From: Oceanicola sp. 22II-s10i
GTDB taxonomy: Bacteria; Pseudomonadota; Alphaproteobacteria; Rhodobacterales; Rhodobacteraceae
Reading direction: 5' to 3'
DNA length: 64,000 nucleotides
NCBI RefSeq assembly: GCF_002210105.1
Contig: NZ_AQQU01000005.1
Location: 186,001-250,000, forward strand
The notes beneath the pieces are model-generated. The model was not told where the DNA came from. It worked only from the letters and a program-made list of their open reading frames with translations, and did not search any database. Shown here one piece after another: positions 46,010-54,884 of this stretch. The first letter of the stretch is position 1. Each line of letters opens with the position of its first letter. Both the position numbers and the translations under genes were made by a program.

Positions 46010-46034
46010 CAAAAGGTTTCGGGAACGGATACGC

Positions 46035-46544
46035 TCAGGCGGCGCGGCCGACCAGCACTTCGTCCACCTGCTTGGCGGCGGCGACCTCGTCCCCGCCGGA
46101 CACGGCGGCGACTTCACGGGTCAGACGCTCGAGCGCGGCTTCGTAGAGCTGACGCTCGGAATACGACTGCTCGCGCTGGTCGTCGTTGCGGTGCAGGTCG
46201 CGCACCACTTCGGCAATCGCGATCAGGTCGCCCGAGTTGATCTTCTGTTCGTATTCCTGAGCCCGGCGCGACCACATCGCGCGCTTCACCTTGGCCTTGC
46301 CCTTGAGCGTGGTCATCGCCTTGGACACCACGTCGGGGCTGGACAGAGAACGCATCCCGATTTCAGTCGCCTTGTTCGTCGGCACGCGCAGGGTCATCTT
46401 GTCCTTCTCGAAGGAAATCACGAAAAGCTCCAGCTGGATGCCGGCGATTTCCTGTTTCTCGATGGAAACGATCTGACCCACGCCATGCGCGGGATAGACA
46501 ACATAGTCGTTCGGACGGAATTCGTTCTTCTTCATCTTGGTCAC
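46035..46544 (-). CDS. carD: CarD-family RNA polymerase-binding transcription regulator
   Basis: A 169-residue protein. The N-terminal RNA-polymerase-interacting Tudor-like domain reads NEFRPNDYVVYPAHGVGQI, and a helical C-terminal DNA-binding domain follows. It stabilises open promoter complexes in alphaproteobacteria. The start is taken as GTG 46544, because AGGAAGG lies five bases before it. ATG 46535 is the alternative and is poorly spaced from that site. Confidence 0.92.
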   Translation of the reverse strand: MTKMKKNEFRPNDYVVYPAHGVGQIVSIEKQEIAGIQLELFVISFEKDKMTLRVPTNKATEIGMRSLSSPDVVSKAMTTLKGKAKVKRAMWSRRAQEYEQKINSGDLIAIAEVVRDLHRNDDQREQSYSERQLYEAALERLTREVAAVSGGDEVAAAKQVDEVLVGRAA

Positions 46545-46853
46545 ACAGTCCTTCCTCGTGCGCACCCCTGAGGTCCGGCCACGAATGGCGACGCAGCGGC
46601 TGGACGTCGAAGCCATCTGGCATGGACGCCGGTCGTTACGTATCTTCGGATTTTCTCTACGCGGTCAGCAGCGTCCGCGTTTGTTGGGGGCAGGCAGCTT
46701 CAGTCATTGGCGAAGTAGACCATACCACGAATCGGGCCTCTGCGGAAGAGACTCGCCACCTACCGTCCCGTTTTCGCTCGAAAAAGGCCACAGAGCGGCC
46801 CCATATAATCGGCTTCCCCGGCGAAAACCCGCCGGAATCACCGGCGAATCGGC
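46545..46853. other. Intergenic stretch between fdxA and carD
   Basis: About 310 bases without a supportable gene. It must contain the carD promoter on the minus strand, though no clear hexamers were found by eye. Near fdxA, CCGGCG (46818-46823) and CGCCGG (46830-46835) form a weak stem that may end the fdxA message. Confidence 0.4.
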
Positions 46854-47192
46854 TCAGCCGCCCTCGCCCGGCTTCTCGCTGAAGTATTTCTCCAGCTTGC
46901 CGTCCTCGCCGTCCCGCTCTTCCGCCTCGGGTAGCGGATCCTTGCGGGTGATGATGACCGGCCAGAGCTCGGAATACTTGCGGTTGAACTCCACCCACTT
47001 GTCCATGTCCGGCTCGGTGTCCGGACGGATCGCGTCGGCGGGGCATTCCGGCTCGCAGACGCCGCAGTCGATGCACTCGTCGGGATGGATCACCAGCATG
47101 TTCTCACCTTCGTAGAAGCAGTCCACCGGACAGACTTCGACGCAGTCGGTGTATTTGCAGGCGATGCAGTTGTCGTTGACGATATAGGTCAT
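46854..47192 (-). CDS. fdxA: Ferredoxin, 7Fe type
   Basis: A 112-residue ferredoxin. The first cluster region is [18 protein letters not shown] and the second [12 protein letters not shown]. The spacing of the first site is that of the [3Fe-4S]+[4Fe-4S] FdxA proteins. A C-terminal extension of about 45 residues is usual in this family. It is a cytoplasmic electron carrier. The order carD, fdxA, S4 gene, helicase is common in Rhodobacterales. Confidence 0.95.
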   Translation of the reverse strand: MTYIVNDNCIACKYTDCVEVCPVDCFYEGENMLVIHPDECIDCGVCEPECPADAIRPDTEPDMDKWVEFNRKYSELWPVIITRKDPLPEAEERDGEDGKLEKYFSEKPGEGG

Positions 47193-47249
47193 GGTGCGCG
47201 CAGGCCGGAGCAGTTTGCAGTCACCGGGTAGCTAACCCGCAGGCCCCGA

Positions 47250-47651
47250 TCATTCAAGCGCCCGGCGGCGATCAAGATCGAGTTTCCTGCGATCCCGCTT
47301 CGTGGGGCGCGCATTTCCCTCATCGCGCTGAATTGGTGGACTATCGTTCGGCTCGGGCGGGCCCGGCTCGAGGTCCTCGTAGAGCGCCTGCGCCTCGGTC
47401 GCGGGGCCTCGACGCACGCCGATCGCGCCGATGCGGATCACCCGGATGCGCCCGCCCTGCGGGAATGTCAGCACGTCGCCGGGCCCCACGGCGGCGGATG
47501 TCTTGGCCGCCCGTTGCCCGTTGACGCGGACATGGCCCGCCGAGACGACACCCGCGGCGAGGCTGCGGCTCTTGAAGAACCGCGCCTGCCACAGCCATTT
47601 GTCGATGCGAATTTTCGCTGTGCCCCGGCCCTCTTGCGGATCGGTGCTCAT
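47250..47651 (-). CDS. hslR: S4-domain RNA-binding protein (Hsp15-like)
   Basis: A 133-residue protein with an N-terminal S4 fold (IRIDKWLWQARFFKSRSLA, then GHVRVNGQRA, then VGPGDVLTF), followed by a basic tail (TKRDRRKLDLDRRRALE). Hsp15 relatives bind stalled 50S-peptidyl-tRNA complexes. It starts eight bases after the helicase stop and was probably transcribed with it. Confidence 0.88.
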   Translation of the reverse strand: MSTDPQEGRGTAKIRIDKWLWQARFFKSRSLAAGVVSAGHVRVNGQRAAKTSAAVGPGDVLTFPQGGRIRVIRIGAIGVRRGPATEAQALYEDLEPGPPEPNDSPPIQRDEGNARPTKRDRRKLDLDRRRALE

Positions 47652-47659
47652 ACCTGGCC

Positions 47660-50554
47660 TCAGGACTTGTCCCTGAGCGCCATCAGTGCCGCCGCGAAGG
47701 GGTTGTCCGGGTCGATCCGGTCCTTGCCCGATTTCTTGGGCGCGGAGGAGAAGGTCTTGGCCCCCTGCTCGCGGCGCGGACCCTTGCCCTGCGGCTTGCC
47801 CTTGGGACCGCGTCCCTTGCCCTCGGGACGATCGCCACGCGCCTTCTGGCCCTCGCCACGGCCCTTGCCGCGCTCGCCGCGCTCGCCCCTGTCCTGCCGC
47901 GGACGCCCGCTGCCCTGCTGGCGCTGACGGCCCCAGGTGAAGGTGTAGAACACCTCCATCTCAGCAGGCTCCGCAGGCGCATTCGCCGCTTCCGCCACGG
48001 GGGCCTCTTCGCCCGCTTGCTCGGGCGCCTCGGCGGCGTCCACCACAGGCTCGGCGGCAGGCTCTTCCGCCGGGGTATCCGCGTCGGCCGAGCTCTCGGC
48101 CACGGCCGCTTCGGATGCCGCTTCCACGCTTTCAGCCTCGGGCGCCGGGGCGGCGGCAGGCTCGGCCTTCACCTTCGCCCGCTCGCCCTTCTCGGCGTTG
48201 TAGCCCAGCCCCTGCATCAGGTCGGCGAACTGGTCGAGCGTCATGCCGGTGATCGACAGCATGTCCGCCTTGGCCTCGAACCCCGCACGGGAGTTCTCGG
48301 ACCGCAGCATGTCGGCCAGCCGTTCCAGCATGTCGATGCGGATCGCCCGCTCGCCCGCCTCGCGGTAGCCAGCCATCGCGTGATAGCCCTCGGGCGCGTC
48401 CTTGGCGGCGGGAACCGTCACCAGACCCGGCGGCGGCGCTTCGGGGAATTCGTCCAGACCGCGCGCCAGCGACCACAGCACCAGCCGCAGACGGGTCGGC
48501 GCCGGCTTGAGCAGCAGCGGCATGAAGACGGTGAACTGCCCGAACCGGACGCCATGCTTGCGCAGCGCGCCACGGGCGTCCTGATCCAGCGACTTCACAT
48601 CATCGGCCACGTCGGCGCGCGGAATGACACCAAGCGCCTCGACCAGACGGAAGGCAAAGCCGCGGGCGAGGCCCTGCATCGCCTCGTCCCGGCTCATCGC
48701 CAGAAGCGGCTCGAACAGCGCCGCGATCTTGCGGTCGATGAAATGCTGCAGGCGGCGCTGGACCTTCTGCATCACGTCCGGGCCCGCCGTCTCGTCGACG
48801 AAGGCCACGACCTGCGGCTTGAGCGGATCGGCCCCGGCAGTCAGCTTGCCGACCGCGTCGGTGCCCCACATCAGGCCGCCCTGTTCGGTAAAGTCGATCT
48901 CGGTATCGGGCGCGTTGTAGAACCGGTCGGCCCTGAGGTGGAAATGCGGCGCGAGCGCCTGCGCGCTGGCCTGCGCCACCGCTTTCGCCTCCTGCCCTTC
49001 GGCGGACTTGTCCTGCCGGAACCGGAAACCTTCAAGACGGCCGACGAATTCGCCTTCGACCGTCACTTCACCCTTGTCGTTCACTTCGGCCACCAGGGCC
49101 TCCTTCTGCTTCAAACGCCGCAGGAGCACCGAGGTGCGGCGGTCGACAAATCTCTGCGTCAGACGGTCATGGAGAGCGTCCGACAGGCGGTCTTCTACAG
49201 CGCGTGTCTCGCCGCGCCAATGGCTTTCGTCCCTGACCCAAGCGGATCGCTGCGCAACATAGGTCCAGGTCCGAATATACGCGAGCCGCTTGGAAATGGC
49301 ATCAATATCGCCATCCACGCGGTCGATGCGGCGGATCTGGCTGGCCAGCCATTCGTCCGGGATGCATCCGTCCTGATGCAGGAAGCCGAACAGACGTTCC
49401 AGCAGGCCCGCATGTTCATTATGGCTGATTCCCCGGAAATCCGGCACCCGGCAGACGTCCCAGAGCAGCTTGACCGCCGCCGCGTTGGTCGTGCGCGCCT
49501 GAACCTCGGGCGCCTCCGCCATGGATTTGAGCGCCATCAGGTCGTCCGCCTCGCGGGCGCGGACGAGGTTCGGGTCGTCGTTCCCGGCCTCGAGCGAGGC
49601 GATAAGCCCGGCGACGGAGCCGAAGTTCAGGGCGGAATTCCGCCACTGAAGCTTGCGCTGCGGGGTAAAGCTGTGGTCCTCGATTGCCTCGACGACCTCC
49701 TCCTCCAGCGGCGCGGCCTCGCCGGTCACGCCGAAGGTGCCGTCGGTCATCCCGCGCCCGGCCCGGCCCGCGATCTGGGCCAGTTCGTTGGGGGCGAGGT
49801 GGCGCATCCGGCGGCCGTCGAATTTCGTCGTGGCGGAAAAGGCGACATGGTCGATGTCGAGGTTCAGCCCCATCCCGATCGCATCGGTGGCGACGAGGTA
49901 GTCGACATCGCCGCTCTGGTAGAGTTCCACCTGCGCGTTCCGGGTGCGCGGGCTGAGCGCGCCCATCACCACCGCCGCCCCGCCCTTCTGGCGGCGGATC
50001 AGTTCGGCGATGGCATAGACGTTTTCCACCGAGAACCCGACGATGGCAGAGCGCGGCGGCATGCGGCTGATCTTCTTGGACCCGGCATAGGTCAGCCTGG
50101 ACATCCGCTCGCGCCGCATGAACTGCACCTTGGGCACAAGCGCCGCGATGGCGGGCCGCATGGTGTCCGATCCGAGGAACAGCGTCTCGTGCAGCCCGCG
50201 CGAGCGCAGCAGGCGGTCGGTGAAGACATGGCCGCGCTCGGGATCGGCGCAGAGCTGGATTTCGTCGATGGCCAGGAAATCCGCGCCCATCCCTTCGGGC
50301 ATCGCCTCGACCGTGCAGACCCAGTATTGCGTGCGGGGCGGGACGATCCGCTCCTCGCCCGTGACCAGCGCCACCACCGAGGGTCCGCGCAGGGCGACGA
50401 TGCGGTCATAGACCTCGCGCGCCAGCAGGCGCAGCGGCAGGCCGATGACGCCCGTGCGGTGGCCCAGCATCCGCTCGATCGCGTAGGTCGTCTTGCCGGT
50501 GTTGGTGGGGCCGAGGACCGCTGCGATCCTGCCCCGGTCGGCCAGCGCTGTCAT
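47660..50554 (-). CDS. SUV3-type ATP-dependent RNA/DNA helicase with long C-terminal tail
   Basis: A 964-residue SF2 helicase. Walker A is GPTNTGKTT (15-22) and the DEAD-type box is DEIQ (97-100). Motif VI is QIAGRAGRG (about 275). LGSDTMRPAI and ATDAIGMGLNL are further helicase motifs shared with mitochondrial SUV3. The C-terminal quarter is an Ala/Glu-rich linker followed by an Arg/Gly/Lys-rich tail (GRQRQQGSGRPRQDRG onward), which probably binds RNA. In mitochondria this helicase works in RNA turnover. A similar role is inferred here. Confidence 0.88.
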   Translation of the reverse strand: MTALADRGRIAAVLGPTNTGKTTYAIERMLGHRTGVIGLPLRLLAREVYDRIVALRGPSVVALVTGEERIVPPRTQYWVCTVEAMPEGMGADFLAIDEIQLCADPERGHVFTDRLLRSRGLHETLFLGSDTMRPAIAALVPKVQFMRRERMSRLTYAGSKKISRMPPRSAIVGFSVENVYAIAELIRRQKGGAAVVMGALSPRTRNAQVELYQSGDVDYLVATDAIGMGLNLDIDHVAFSATTKFDGRRMRHLAPNELAQIAGRAGRGMTDGTFGVTGEAAPLEEEVVEAIEDHSFTPQRKLQWRNSALNFGSVAGLIASLEAGNDDPNLVRAREADDLMALKSMAEAPEVQARTTNAAAVKLLWDVCRVPDFRGISHNEHAGLLERLFGFLHQDGCIPDEWLASQIRRIDRVDGDIDAISKRLAYIRTWTYVAQRSAWVRDESHWRGETRAVEDRLSDALHDRLTQRFVDRRTSVLLRRLKQKEALVAEVNDKGEVTVEGEFVGRLEGFRFRQDKSAEGQEAKAVAQASAQALAPHFHLRADRFYNAPDTEIDFTEQGGLMWGTDAVGKLTAGADPLKPQVVAFVDETAGPDVMQKVQRRLQHFIDRKIAALFEPLLAMSRDEAMQGLARGFAFRLVEALGVIPRADVADDVKSLDQDARGALRKHGVRFGQFTVFMPLLLKPAPTRLRLVLWSLARGLDEFPEAPPPGLVTVPAAKDAPEGYHAMAGYREAGERAIRIDMLERLADMLRSENSRAGFEAKADMLSITGMTLDQFADLMQGLGYNAEKGERAKVKAEPAAAPAPEAESVEAASEAAVAESSADADTPAEEPAAEPVVDAAEAPEQAGEEAPVAEAANAPAEPAEMEVFYTFTWGRQRQQGSGRPRQDRGERGERGKGRGEGQKARGDRPEGKGRGPKGKPQGKGPRREQGAKTFSSAPKKSGKDRIDPDNPFAAALMALRDKS

Positions 50555-50561
50555 CAGGTCC

Positions 50562-51122
50562 TCAGATGTCGGTGCCGCTTACGCGGGTCCTGAGCCGTTC
50601 GACCGCCGCTTTCGCTTCCTCGTGGTTTGGATTGATGTCGAGCACCATCTCGTACAGCCGGAACGCCTCGTCGGTCTTGTCGAGGCTCTCCATCACCACG
50701 CCGAGCCCGTAGATCGCGGCGTAGTGCTGGGGGTTCAGGGCCAGTGTCTGCTCCAGATCGTAGAGCGCCAGCCCGAATTCCTCGGTCCGGAAGAAGACCA
50801 TCGCGCGGGTGTGCCAGCCTTCGGCAAAGTCCGGCGCATGGTCGGTCAGCGCGGACAGGTGCCCGATGGCGACGTCCACATCGCCCGCTTCCAGTGCGTC
50901 CCTGCCCCGTTTCAGCAGCAGGTCCATCGCCGGAGAGCCGGATTTCGCCCACTCCATCCTGATTTCCCGCTCGATGCGCTTGGCATCGGCTGGATCGGCG
51001 CCCTTCAATCGGTCTAGAAGGGAAGCGTTCGAGTCGTCCTGCGCCAGCGCGCCCCCGGTCACCAGAACCAGGGAAGCCAGTGCCGCGACGGCAGTTTTGT
51101 AAATGTGATTAACCACGCCCAT
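50562..51122 (-). CDS. Exported tetratricopeptide-repeat protein
   Basis: A 186-residue protein with a signal peptide (MGVVNHIYKTAVAALASLVLVTGG region, cleavage near ALA-QD). It has three or four TPR units, seen as MDLLLKRGRDALEAGD, GWHTRAMVFFRTEEF and YAAIYGLGVVMESLDK. ATG 51122 is chosen because it starts the signal peptide. The frame is open to 51629, but there it lies antisense to two other genes. It is an adaptor of unknown partner in the periplasm. Confidence 0.82.
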   Translation of the reverse strand: MGVVNHIYKTAVAALASLVLVTGGALAQDDSNASLLDRLKGADPADAKRIEREIRMEWAKSGSPAMDLLLKRGRDALEAGDVDVAIGHLSALTDHAPDFAEGWHTRAMVFFRTEEFGLALYDLEQTLALNPQHYAAIYGLGVVMESLDKTDEAFRLYEMVLDINPNHEEAKAAVERLRTRVSGTDI

Positions 51123-51195
51123 AACTATTCCAGTGTAGCCTGCCGGATTAGGCATGTAAGCCCCGTTCCGGCAAATTTCAGTGAGGAAGGCGGAA

Positions 51196-51483
51196 ATGAG
51201 CGAAGATTTGAACGCAGCGGCGGAAAAGCTGAACGAGAAACTCGGCGGCGGCTTTGACGGCGTGGCGAAATTCATGGTCGAGGGCGAAGGCGCGATCATG
51301 GTCGATTCCTCCGGTGCGCGGGTCGCGGACGAGGATGCGGACGTCACCCTGACCGCCGATCGCGACACTTTCATGAGCCTGCTGTCGGGCGACCTGAACC
51401 CCACGACGGCCTTCATGACCGGCAAGCTCTCCGTGGATGGCGACATGGGCAAGGCGATGGCCCTCGGATCGGCACTGGCCTGA
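51196..51483 (+). CDS. SCP2 sterol-carrier-like protein
   Basis: A 95-residue single SCP2 domain: LNEKLGGGFDGVAKF at the start, ADVTLTADRDTFMSLLSGDLNPTTAFM-type residues in the middle, GKLSVDGDM near the end. Family members bind lipids or acyl-CoAs. ATG 51196 follows GAGGAAGGCGGAA. The hydrolase gene starts within a few bases of its stop. Confidence 0.9.
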   Translation: MSEDLNAAAEKLNEKLGGGFDGVAKFMVEGEGAIMVDSSGARVADEDADVTLTADRDTFMSLLSGDLNPTTAFMTGKLSVDGDMGKAMALGSALA

Positions 51484-51487
51484 TCGC

Positions 51488-52480
51488 TTGACGCTGAGAA
51501 TCGAAGAGGCCCCGTTCTGGTCCGACATCGACGACGGACCGGCGGGCGGCAAGGCGGTGTGGGTGCACACCGCCGACGGCGTGCGGATCCGGGTTGGCGC
51601 TTGGCCGCTGGACGACGCGGCGGCGGCACGGGGGACGGTTCTGCTGTTCCCCGGCCGCACCGAATACATCGAGAAATACGGCCGGGCCGCAGGCGACTTC
51701 GCGGCGCGCGGCTATGCCACGCTGGCCGTCGACTGGCGCGGACAGGGGTTCGGCGACCGGATGACGGACAATCCCCTGCAGGGACATGTCGGCAGGTTCT
51801 CGGACTACCAGCTGGACGTCGCGGGCGCGCTGGCCGCGGCCGAGATGTGGCGGCTGCCGAAACCCTGGCACCTGCTGGGCCACTCGATGGGCGGCTGTAT
51901 CGGCCTGCGGTCCCTCTACGACGGCATGCCGGTCGCCTCCGCCGCCTTCACCGGCCCGATGTGGGGCATCGCGCTGAGCGAACCCACCCGGACAATCGCG
52001 CGGTTGCTGTCGTCCGCGGGCACGCGGATGGGGCTCGGCAAGCTCTACGCCCCCGGCACCGTCCGGGACGCCTATGTGATGATCGAACCGTTCGAGGGCA
52101 ATCGCCTGACGAACGATCCCGAGATGTACGACTACATGCGGCGCCAGACCATCGCGCACCCGGAATATGCGCTGGCGGGCCCGACGCTCGGCTGGCTGCA
52201 CGAGGCGCTGAAGGAAACCGCCGAGATGGCGCAGATGCCCGCGCCGGACTATCCCTGCATCACCTTCCTGGGCACCCGCGAAAAGATCGTCGACGTCCCG
52301 GCGGTGCATCGGCGGATGGAAAGCTGGCCGAACGGCCGCCTGGAACTGGTCGAGACGGGCGAGCACGAGGTGATGATGGACACGCCGGAGGTCCGCAAGG
52401 CGCTGTTCGACACCATGTGCGCCCATTTCGACGCGCACGGCGGGGCGGATCAGGGCATCAGCACCGCGCTGCGCTCGTAA
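51488..52480 (+). CDS. Lysophospholipase-like alpha/beta hydrolase
   Basis: A 330-residue serine-aminopeptidase-fold hydrolase. The HG-type segment is LLFPGRTEYIEKYG. The nucleophile is GHSMGG, the acidic residue near LGTREKIVD, and the histidine in TGEHEVMMD. The size and the FPGRTEYIEKYG segment match PldB-type lysophospholipases. TTG 51488 is used as start because family proteins begin close to TLRIEEAPFW. The frame is open to 51437 but would overlap the SCP2 gene. Pairing with an SCP2 protein suggests lipid handling. Confidence 0.82.
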   Translation: MTLRIEEAPFWSDIDDGPAGGKAVWVHTADGVRIRVGAWPLDDAAAARGTVLLFPGRTEYIEKYGRAAGDFAARGYATLAVDWRGQGFGDRMTDNPLQGHVGRFSDYQLDVAGALAAAEMWRLPKPWHLLGHSMGGCIGLRSLYDGMPVASAAFTGPMWGIALSEPTRTIARLLSSAGTRMGLGKLYAPGTVRDAYVMIEPFEGNRLTNDPEMYDYMRRQTIAHPEYALAGPTLGWLHEALKETAEMAQMPAPDYPCITFLGTREKIVDVPAVHRRMESWPNGRLELVETGEHEVMMDTPEVRKALFDTMCAHFDAHGGADQGISTALRS

Positions 52481-52923
52481 TCCGCGCTGTCGCGGGTCAG
52501 GTCGTCATAGACGATCTCGACCGACACGCTCTGCACCGATCCCAGCGGGAAGGTGCGGTAAATGGGCCCGTCATCCGCCGTGATCGCGTTCGGCGCGGCG
52601 GTGCCTTCGTGACAGGCGGGCATGACCCACGGCTCCAGCGGCGCGCCGTTGACTGAGAAATGCAGCCCGACAAGACCGCACCGCCAGGACAGGATCTGCG
52701 TGATGTAGACCAGATCCTGACCGTCGTATTCCCGCACCGCGATCCAGTTGGCCTTGGTCAGCGTCATGATCTGCTTGATCTCGGCGGCGGTGGTGAACTT
52801 GCCCGTCGGCTCCTGCGGCTCCGCCTCGTAGACCGGCCCCGTCACCGGTGCCTCCGCCGCCATTTCCGGCGCAGCGCCACTGTTGAACGCCACCGCGATC
52901 ATGATGAGGATCCATGTGAGCAT
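52450..52923 (-). CDS. Hypothetical exported protein
   Basis: A 157-residue protein with an N-terminal hydrophobic stretch (LTWILIMIAVAF) acting as signal peptide or anchor, then a domain with two cysteines (WRCGLVG and PACHEG) that could form a disulphide. I do not recognise the family. ATG 52923 follows AGGAG at good distance. An upstream ATG at 52977 would put the hydrophobic part inside. It overlaps the end of the convergent hydrolase gene by about 30 bases. Confidence 0.7.
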   Translation of the reverse strand: MLTWILIMIAVAFNSGAAPEMAAEAPVTGPVYEAEPQEPTGKFTTAAEIKQIMTLTKANWIAVREYDGQDLVYITQILSWRCGLVGLHFSVNGAPLEPWVMPACHEGTAAPNAITADDGPIYRTFPLGSVQSVSVEIVYDDLTRDSADYERSAVLMP

Positions 52924-53060
52924 CGGAAATCTCCTGTCTGTCCGGCAACCTGTGGCGACAAGGCACCCGGTCGGCAAAATATGGCCCGCCGTTCTGTCCG
53001 TAGGGCGGTGAATTCGATATGTCTCGGCCCAGGTAATTTCAGCATCGGACCGTTCTCACT

Positions 53061-54065
53061 ATGGCAAGGGGCACGCCCAAAAGCCAACCTTTCAACATCG
53101 CGGTGGTCGTCCAGTCGGGGCGGCTGCAATACGAGGCGCTGATCTTTGCCGCCTCGCTGCGCGAGAAGAGCCCCGGTTTCTCCGGCCGCCTGCTGCTGAT
53201 GGAGCCGCAGCCCGGCCCGCTCTGGGATGGCAACCCCGGCGTCCACAACACCGAGATCCGCACCCTGCTGACCGAGCTGGGGGCCGAGTTCGTGCCCTTC
53301 GAGAGCCGGCATTTCGGCAAGTCCTACCCCTACGGCAACAAGATCGAGGGCCTGCTGGCCCTGCCCGAGGGCGAACCGTTCGTGTTCTTCGACACCGACA
53401 CGCTAATCACCGGCGAGATCAGCGAGGTCCCGTTCGATTTCGCGCGCCCGACCGCGTCGATGCGGCGCGAGGGGACGTGGCCCAAGATCGAGCTTTACGG
53501 GCCCGGCTACGGCGCGATCTGGAAATCGCTCTACGACAAGTTCGGGCTGGACTACGACAGCTCGCTCGACCTGTCGCAGCCGGACGAATACTGGCAGCGC
53601 TACCTGTATTTCAACGCGGGGTTCTTCTTTTACGAATGCCCGCGTGTCTTCGGCCAGACCTTCCTCGACTACGCTCTGGCGATCCGCCATGACGCGCCCA
53701 GGGAACTGGTGTGCCAGTCGCTCGATCCATGGCTGGACCAGGTCGCGCTGCCGCTGGTGATCCACAAGCTGGGCGGCGGGCGGGAAACCCTGCCCGCGGG
53801 GCTGCTGGACGGCAGCGTGTCCTGCCACTACCGCGTGCTGCCGCTGCTCTACGCGCGGGAAAGCGATGCGGCGGTCGCGGTGCTGGAGGAGGTCACGGCG
53901 CCCAACCGGATCAAGAAGGCGCTGAAGCAGTACGAGCCGATCAAGCGCATGGTCTACCAGAACCGGGGCGAGAAGGCGCGCGCGCTGTTCGACCGGGACA
54001 ACCTGCCCCGGCGCGAACAGGCGATCCGCAACCAGCTCAAGCGCGAAGGCTACTGGTTGCGCTGA
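53061..54065 (+). CDS. Putative GT-A-fold glycosyltransferase
   Basis: A 334-residue soluble protein. The N-terminal Rossmann-like part (FNIAVVVQSGRLQYEALIFA) and the acidic FFDTDTLI near residue 115 resemble the DxD nucleotide-sugar site of GT-A enzymes. NAGFFFYECPRVF near residue 195 resembles the acceptor-side NxG segment. The C-terminal 60 residues are basic. A ribosome site is not obvious before ATG 53061. The family is not known to me, so the function is a guess from fold-like motifs. Confidence 0.6.
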   Translation: MARGTPKSQPFNIAVVVQSGRLQYEALIFAASLREKSPGFSGRLLLMEPQPGPLWDGNPGVHNTEIRTLLTELGAEFVPFESRHFGKSYPYGNKIEGLLALPEGEPFVFFDTDTLITGEISEVPFDFARPTASMRREGTWPKIELYGPGYGAIWKSLYDKFGLDYDSSLDLSQPDEYWQRYLYFNAGFFFYECPRVFGQTFLDYALAIRHDAPRELVCQSLDPWLDQVALPLVIHKLGGGRETLPAGLLDGSVSCHYRVLPLLYARESDAAVAVLEEVTAPNRIKKALKQYEPIKRMVYQNRGEKARALFDRDNLPRREQAIRNQLKREGYWLR

Positions 54066-54076
54066 TCCGGCGACAC

Positions 54077-54116
54077 GGACGAAAACGCCCGCCGGATGTC
54101 GGCGGGCGGTTCGTCC
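54077..54116. terminator. Bidirectional hairpin terminator
   Basis: GGACGAA and TTCGTCC flank CGCCCGCCG-GATGT-CGGCGGGCG, giving a stem of about sixteen pairs with a small interior bulge. It lies between two convergent genes, the putative glycosyltransferase (ends 54065) and the gene ending at 54150, so it can serve both. Confidence 0.75.
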
Positions 54117-54149
54117 TGGCCGGAGGGAAACGGCTCAGGCCTTGACGGG

Positions 54150-54824
54150 TCAGGCCTTGGGCTTTTCCAGCAGGGTGTACGAGGTGATGACCTCGCCCGA
54201 GACCTGCACACGGGCCAGCTGGCCCTTGCCCTTGCCCTTGCCCTTGCGCTGCGCCTTGGCATTGACCGCGGCCTTGATGACGCGGGCCAGCTGCTGGTTG
54301 ACGCCCGCCCTGCGCGGGGCTGCCGTGTCGTCCACGGCACCGCCGATGGCGGCCTCGTAAACCGAGCGGGTCCGGGCGTCGGTGGTCAGGGCGCGCATGA
54401 CGGTCAGCATGAAATGCTCGTCAAAGCCGCCTTCCGCGTCGATCTCGCGCGCCTTTGCGACGGCGGTGTCGATGATCTCGCGCTTGGCGGTGATGCGGTC
54501 CTTGAGCTCGGGCTCGAAGGCATTGGCGGCGAGCAGGTAGGATTCGACCGCTTTCTGCAGGAAGTGGTTCATCTCGAGCCCCTCGTCGCGGGCGGCCTTG
54601 CGGGCGGCGACGCGGACGGCGGTTTCGAGGAAATCGGCAGGGCCCTTGCCGCCCTTCTTGGCAGCCTTTTCGGCCACATCGGCATCCGCCTCGGGCTTGA
54701 CCTTGGGCGCGGCGACTTTCGCCCTGGCGCCGGCGGGCTTGTCCGCCCGCGCGCCCTTGCCACCCCGGCCGGCGCGGGCGGGTTTCTTAACCTTGGTTTC
54801 TTGATCGAGGACGTCCTTGGCCAT
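54150..54824 (-). CDS. Hypothetical protein with basic histone-like N-terminus
   Basis: A 224-residue protein. The first 65 residues are Lys/Ala/Gly-rich (KVKKPARAGRGGKGARADKP), like a histone H1 tail. A helical domain follows (DFLETAVRVAARKAARDE, LQKAVESYLLAANAFE), then a second basic patch (QRKGKGKGKGQ) and a conserved-looking end (VQVSGEVITSYTLLEKPKA). Nucleic-acid binding is plausible but unproven. ATG 54824 has GGAG eight bases upstream. Its promoter region contains two tandem 27-bp dyads. Confidence 0.7.
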   Translation of the reverse strand: MAKDVLDQETKVKKPARAGRGGKGARADKPAGARAKVAAPKVKPEADADVAEKAAKKGGKGPADFLETAVRVAARKAARDEGLEMNHFLQKAVESYLLAANAFEPELKDRITAKREIIDTAVAKAREIDAEGGFDEHFMLTVMRALTTDARTRSVYEAAIGGAVDDTAAPRRAGVNQQLARVIKAAVNAKAQRKGKGKGKGQLARVQVSGEVITSYTLLEKPKA

Positions 54825-54841
54825 TTCGGCGACTCCATGGA

Positions 54842-54868
54842 TTCAACATAGGTGCAATGTATGTCGAA
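54842..54868. promoter_or_regulatory. Operator-like dyad copy 1 (TTCAACATA-N9-TATGTCGAA)
   Basis: Nine-base arms at 54842-54850 and 54860-54868 with one mismatch, separated by nine bases. A second copy with the same half-site and spacing follows 38 bp downstream. The unit covers the likely -10 region of the minus-strand gene at 54824, so bound protein would block its transcription. Confidence 0.6.
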
Positions 54869-54884
54869 ACCGACACCGCTTCAA
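54856..54884 (-). promoter_or_regulatory. Candidate promoter of the basic-tail gene
   Basis: On the minus strand TTGAAG (54884-54879) and TACATT (54861-54856) are separated by 17 bases, each matching four of six consensus positions. Transcription would begin about 25 bases before ATG 54824. Both hexamers lie inside the two dyads. Confidence 0.4.

Noticed and set aside
48017-50593. Long plus-strand frame opposite the SUV3-type helicase
   Set aside because: Antisense shadow of the helicase, with no motif and a strongly biased composition.
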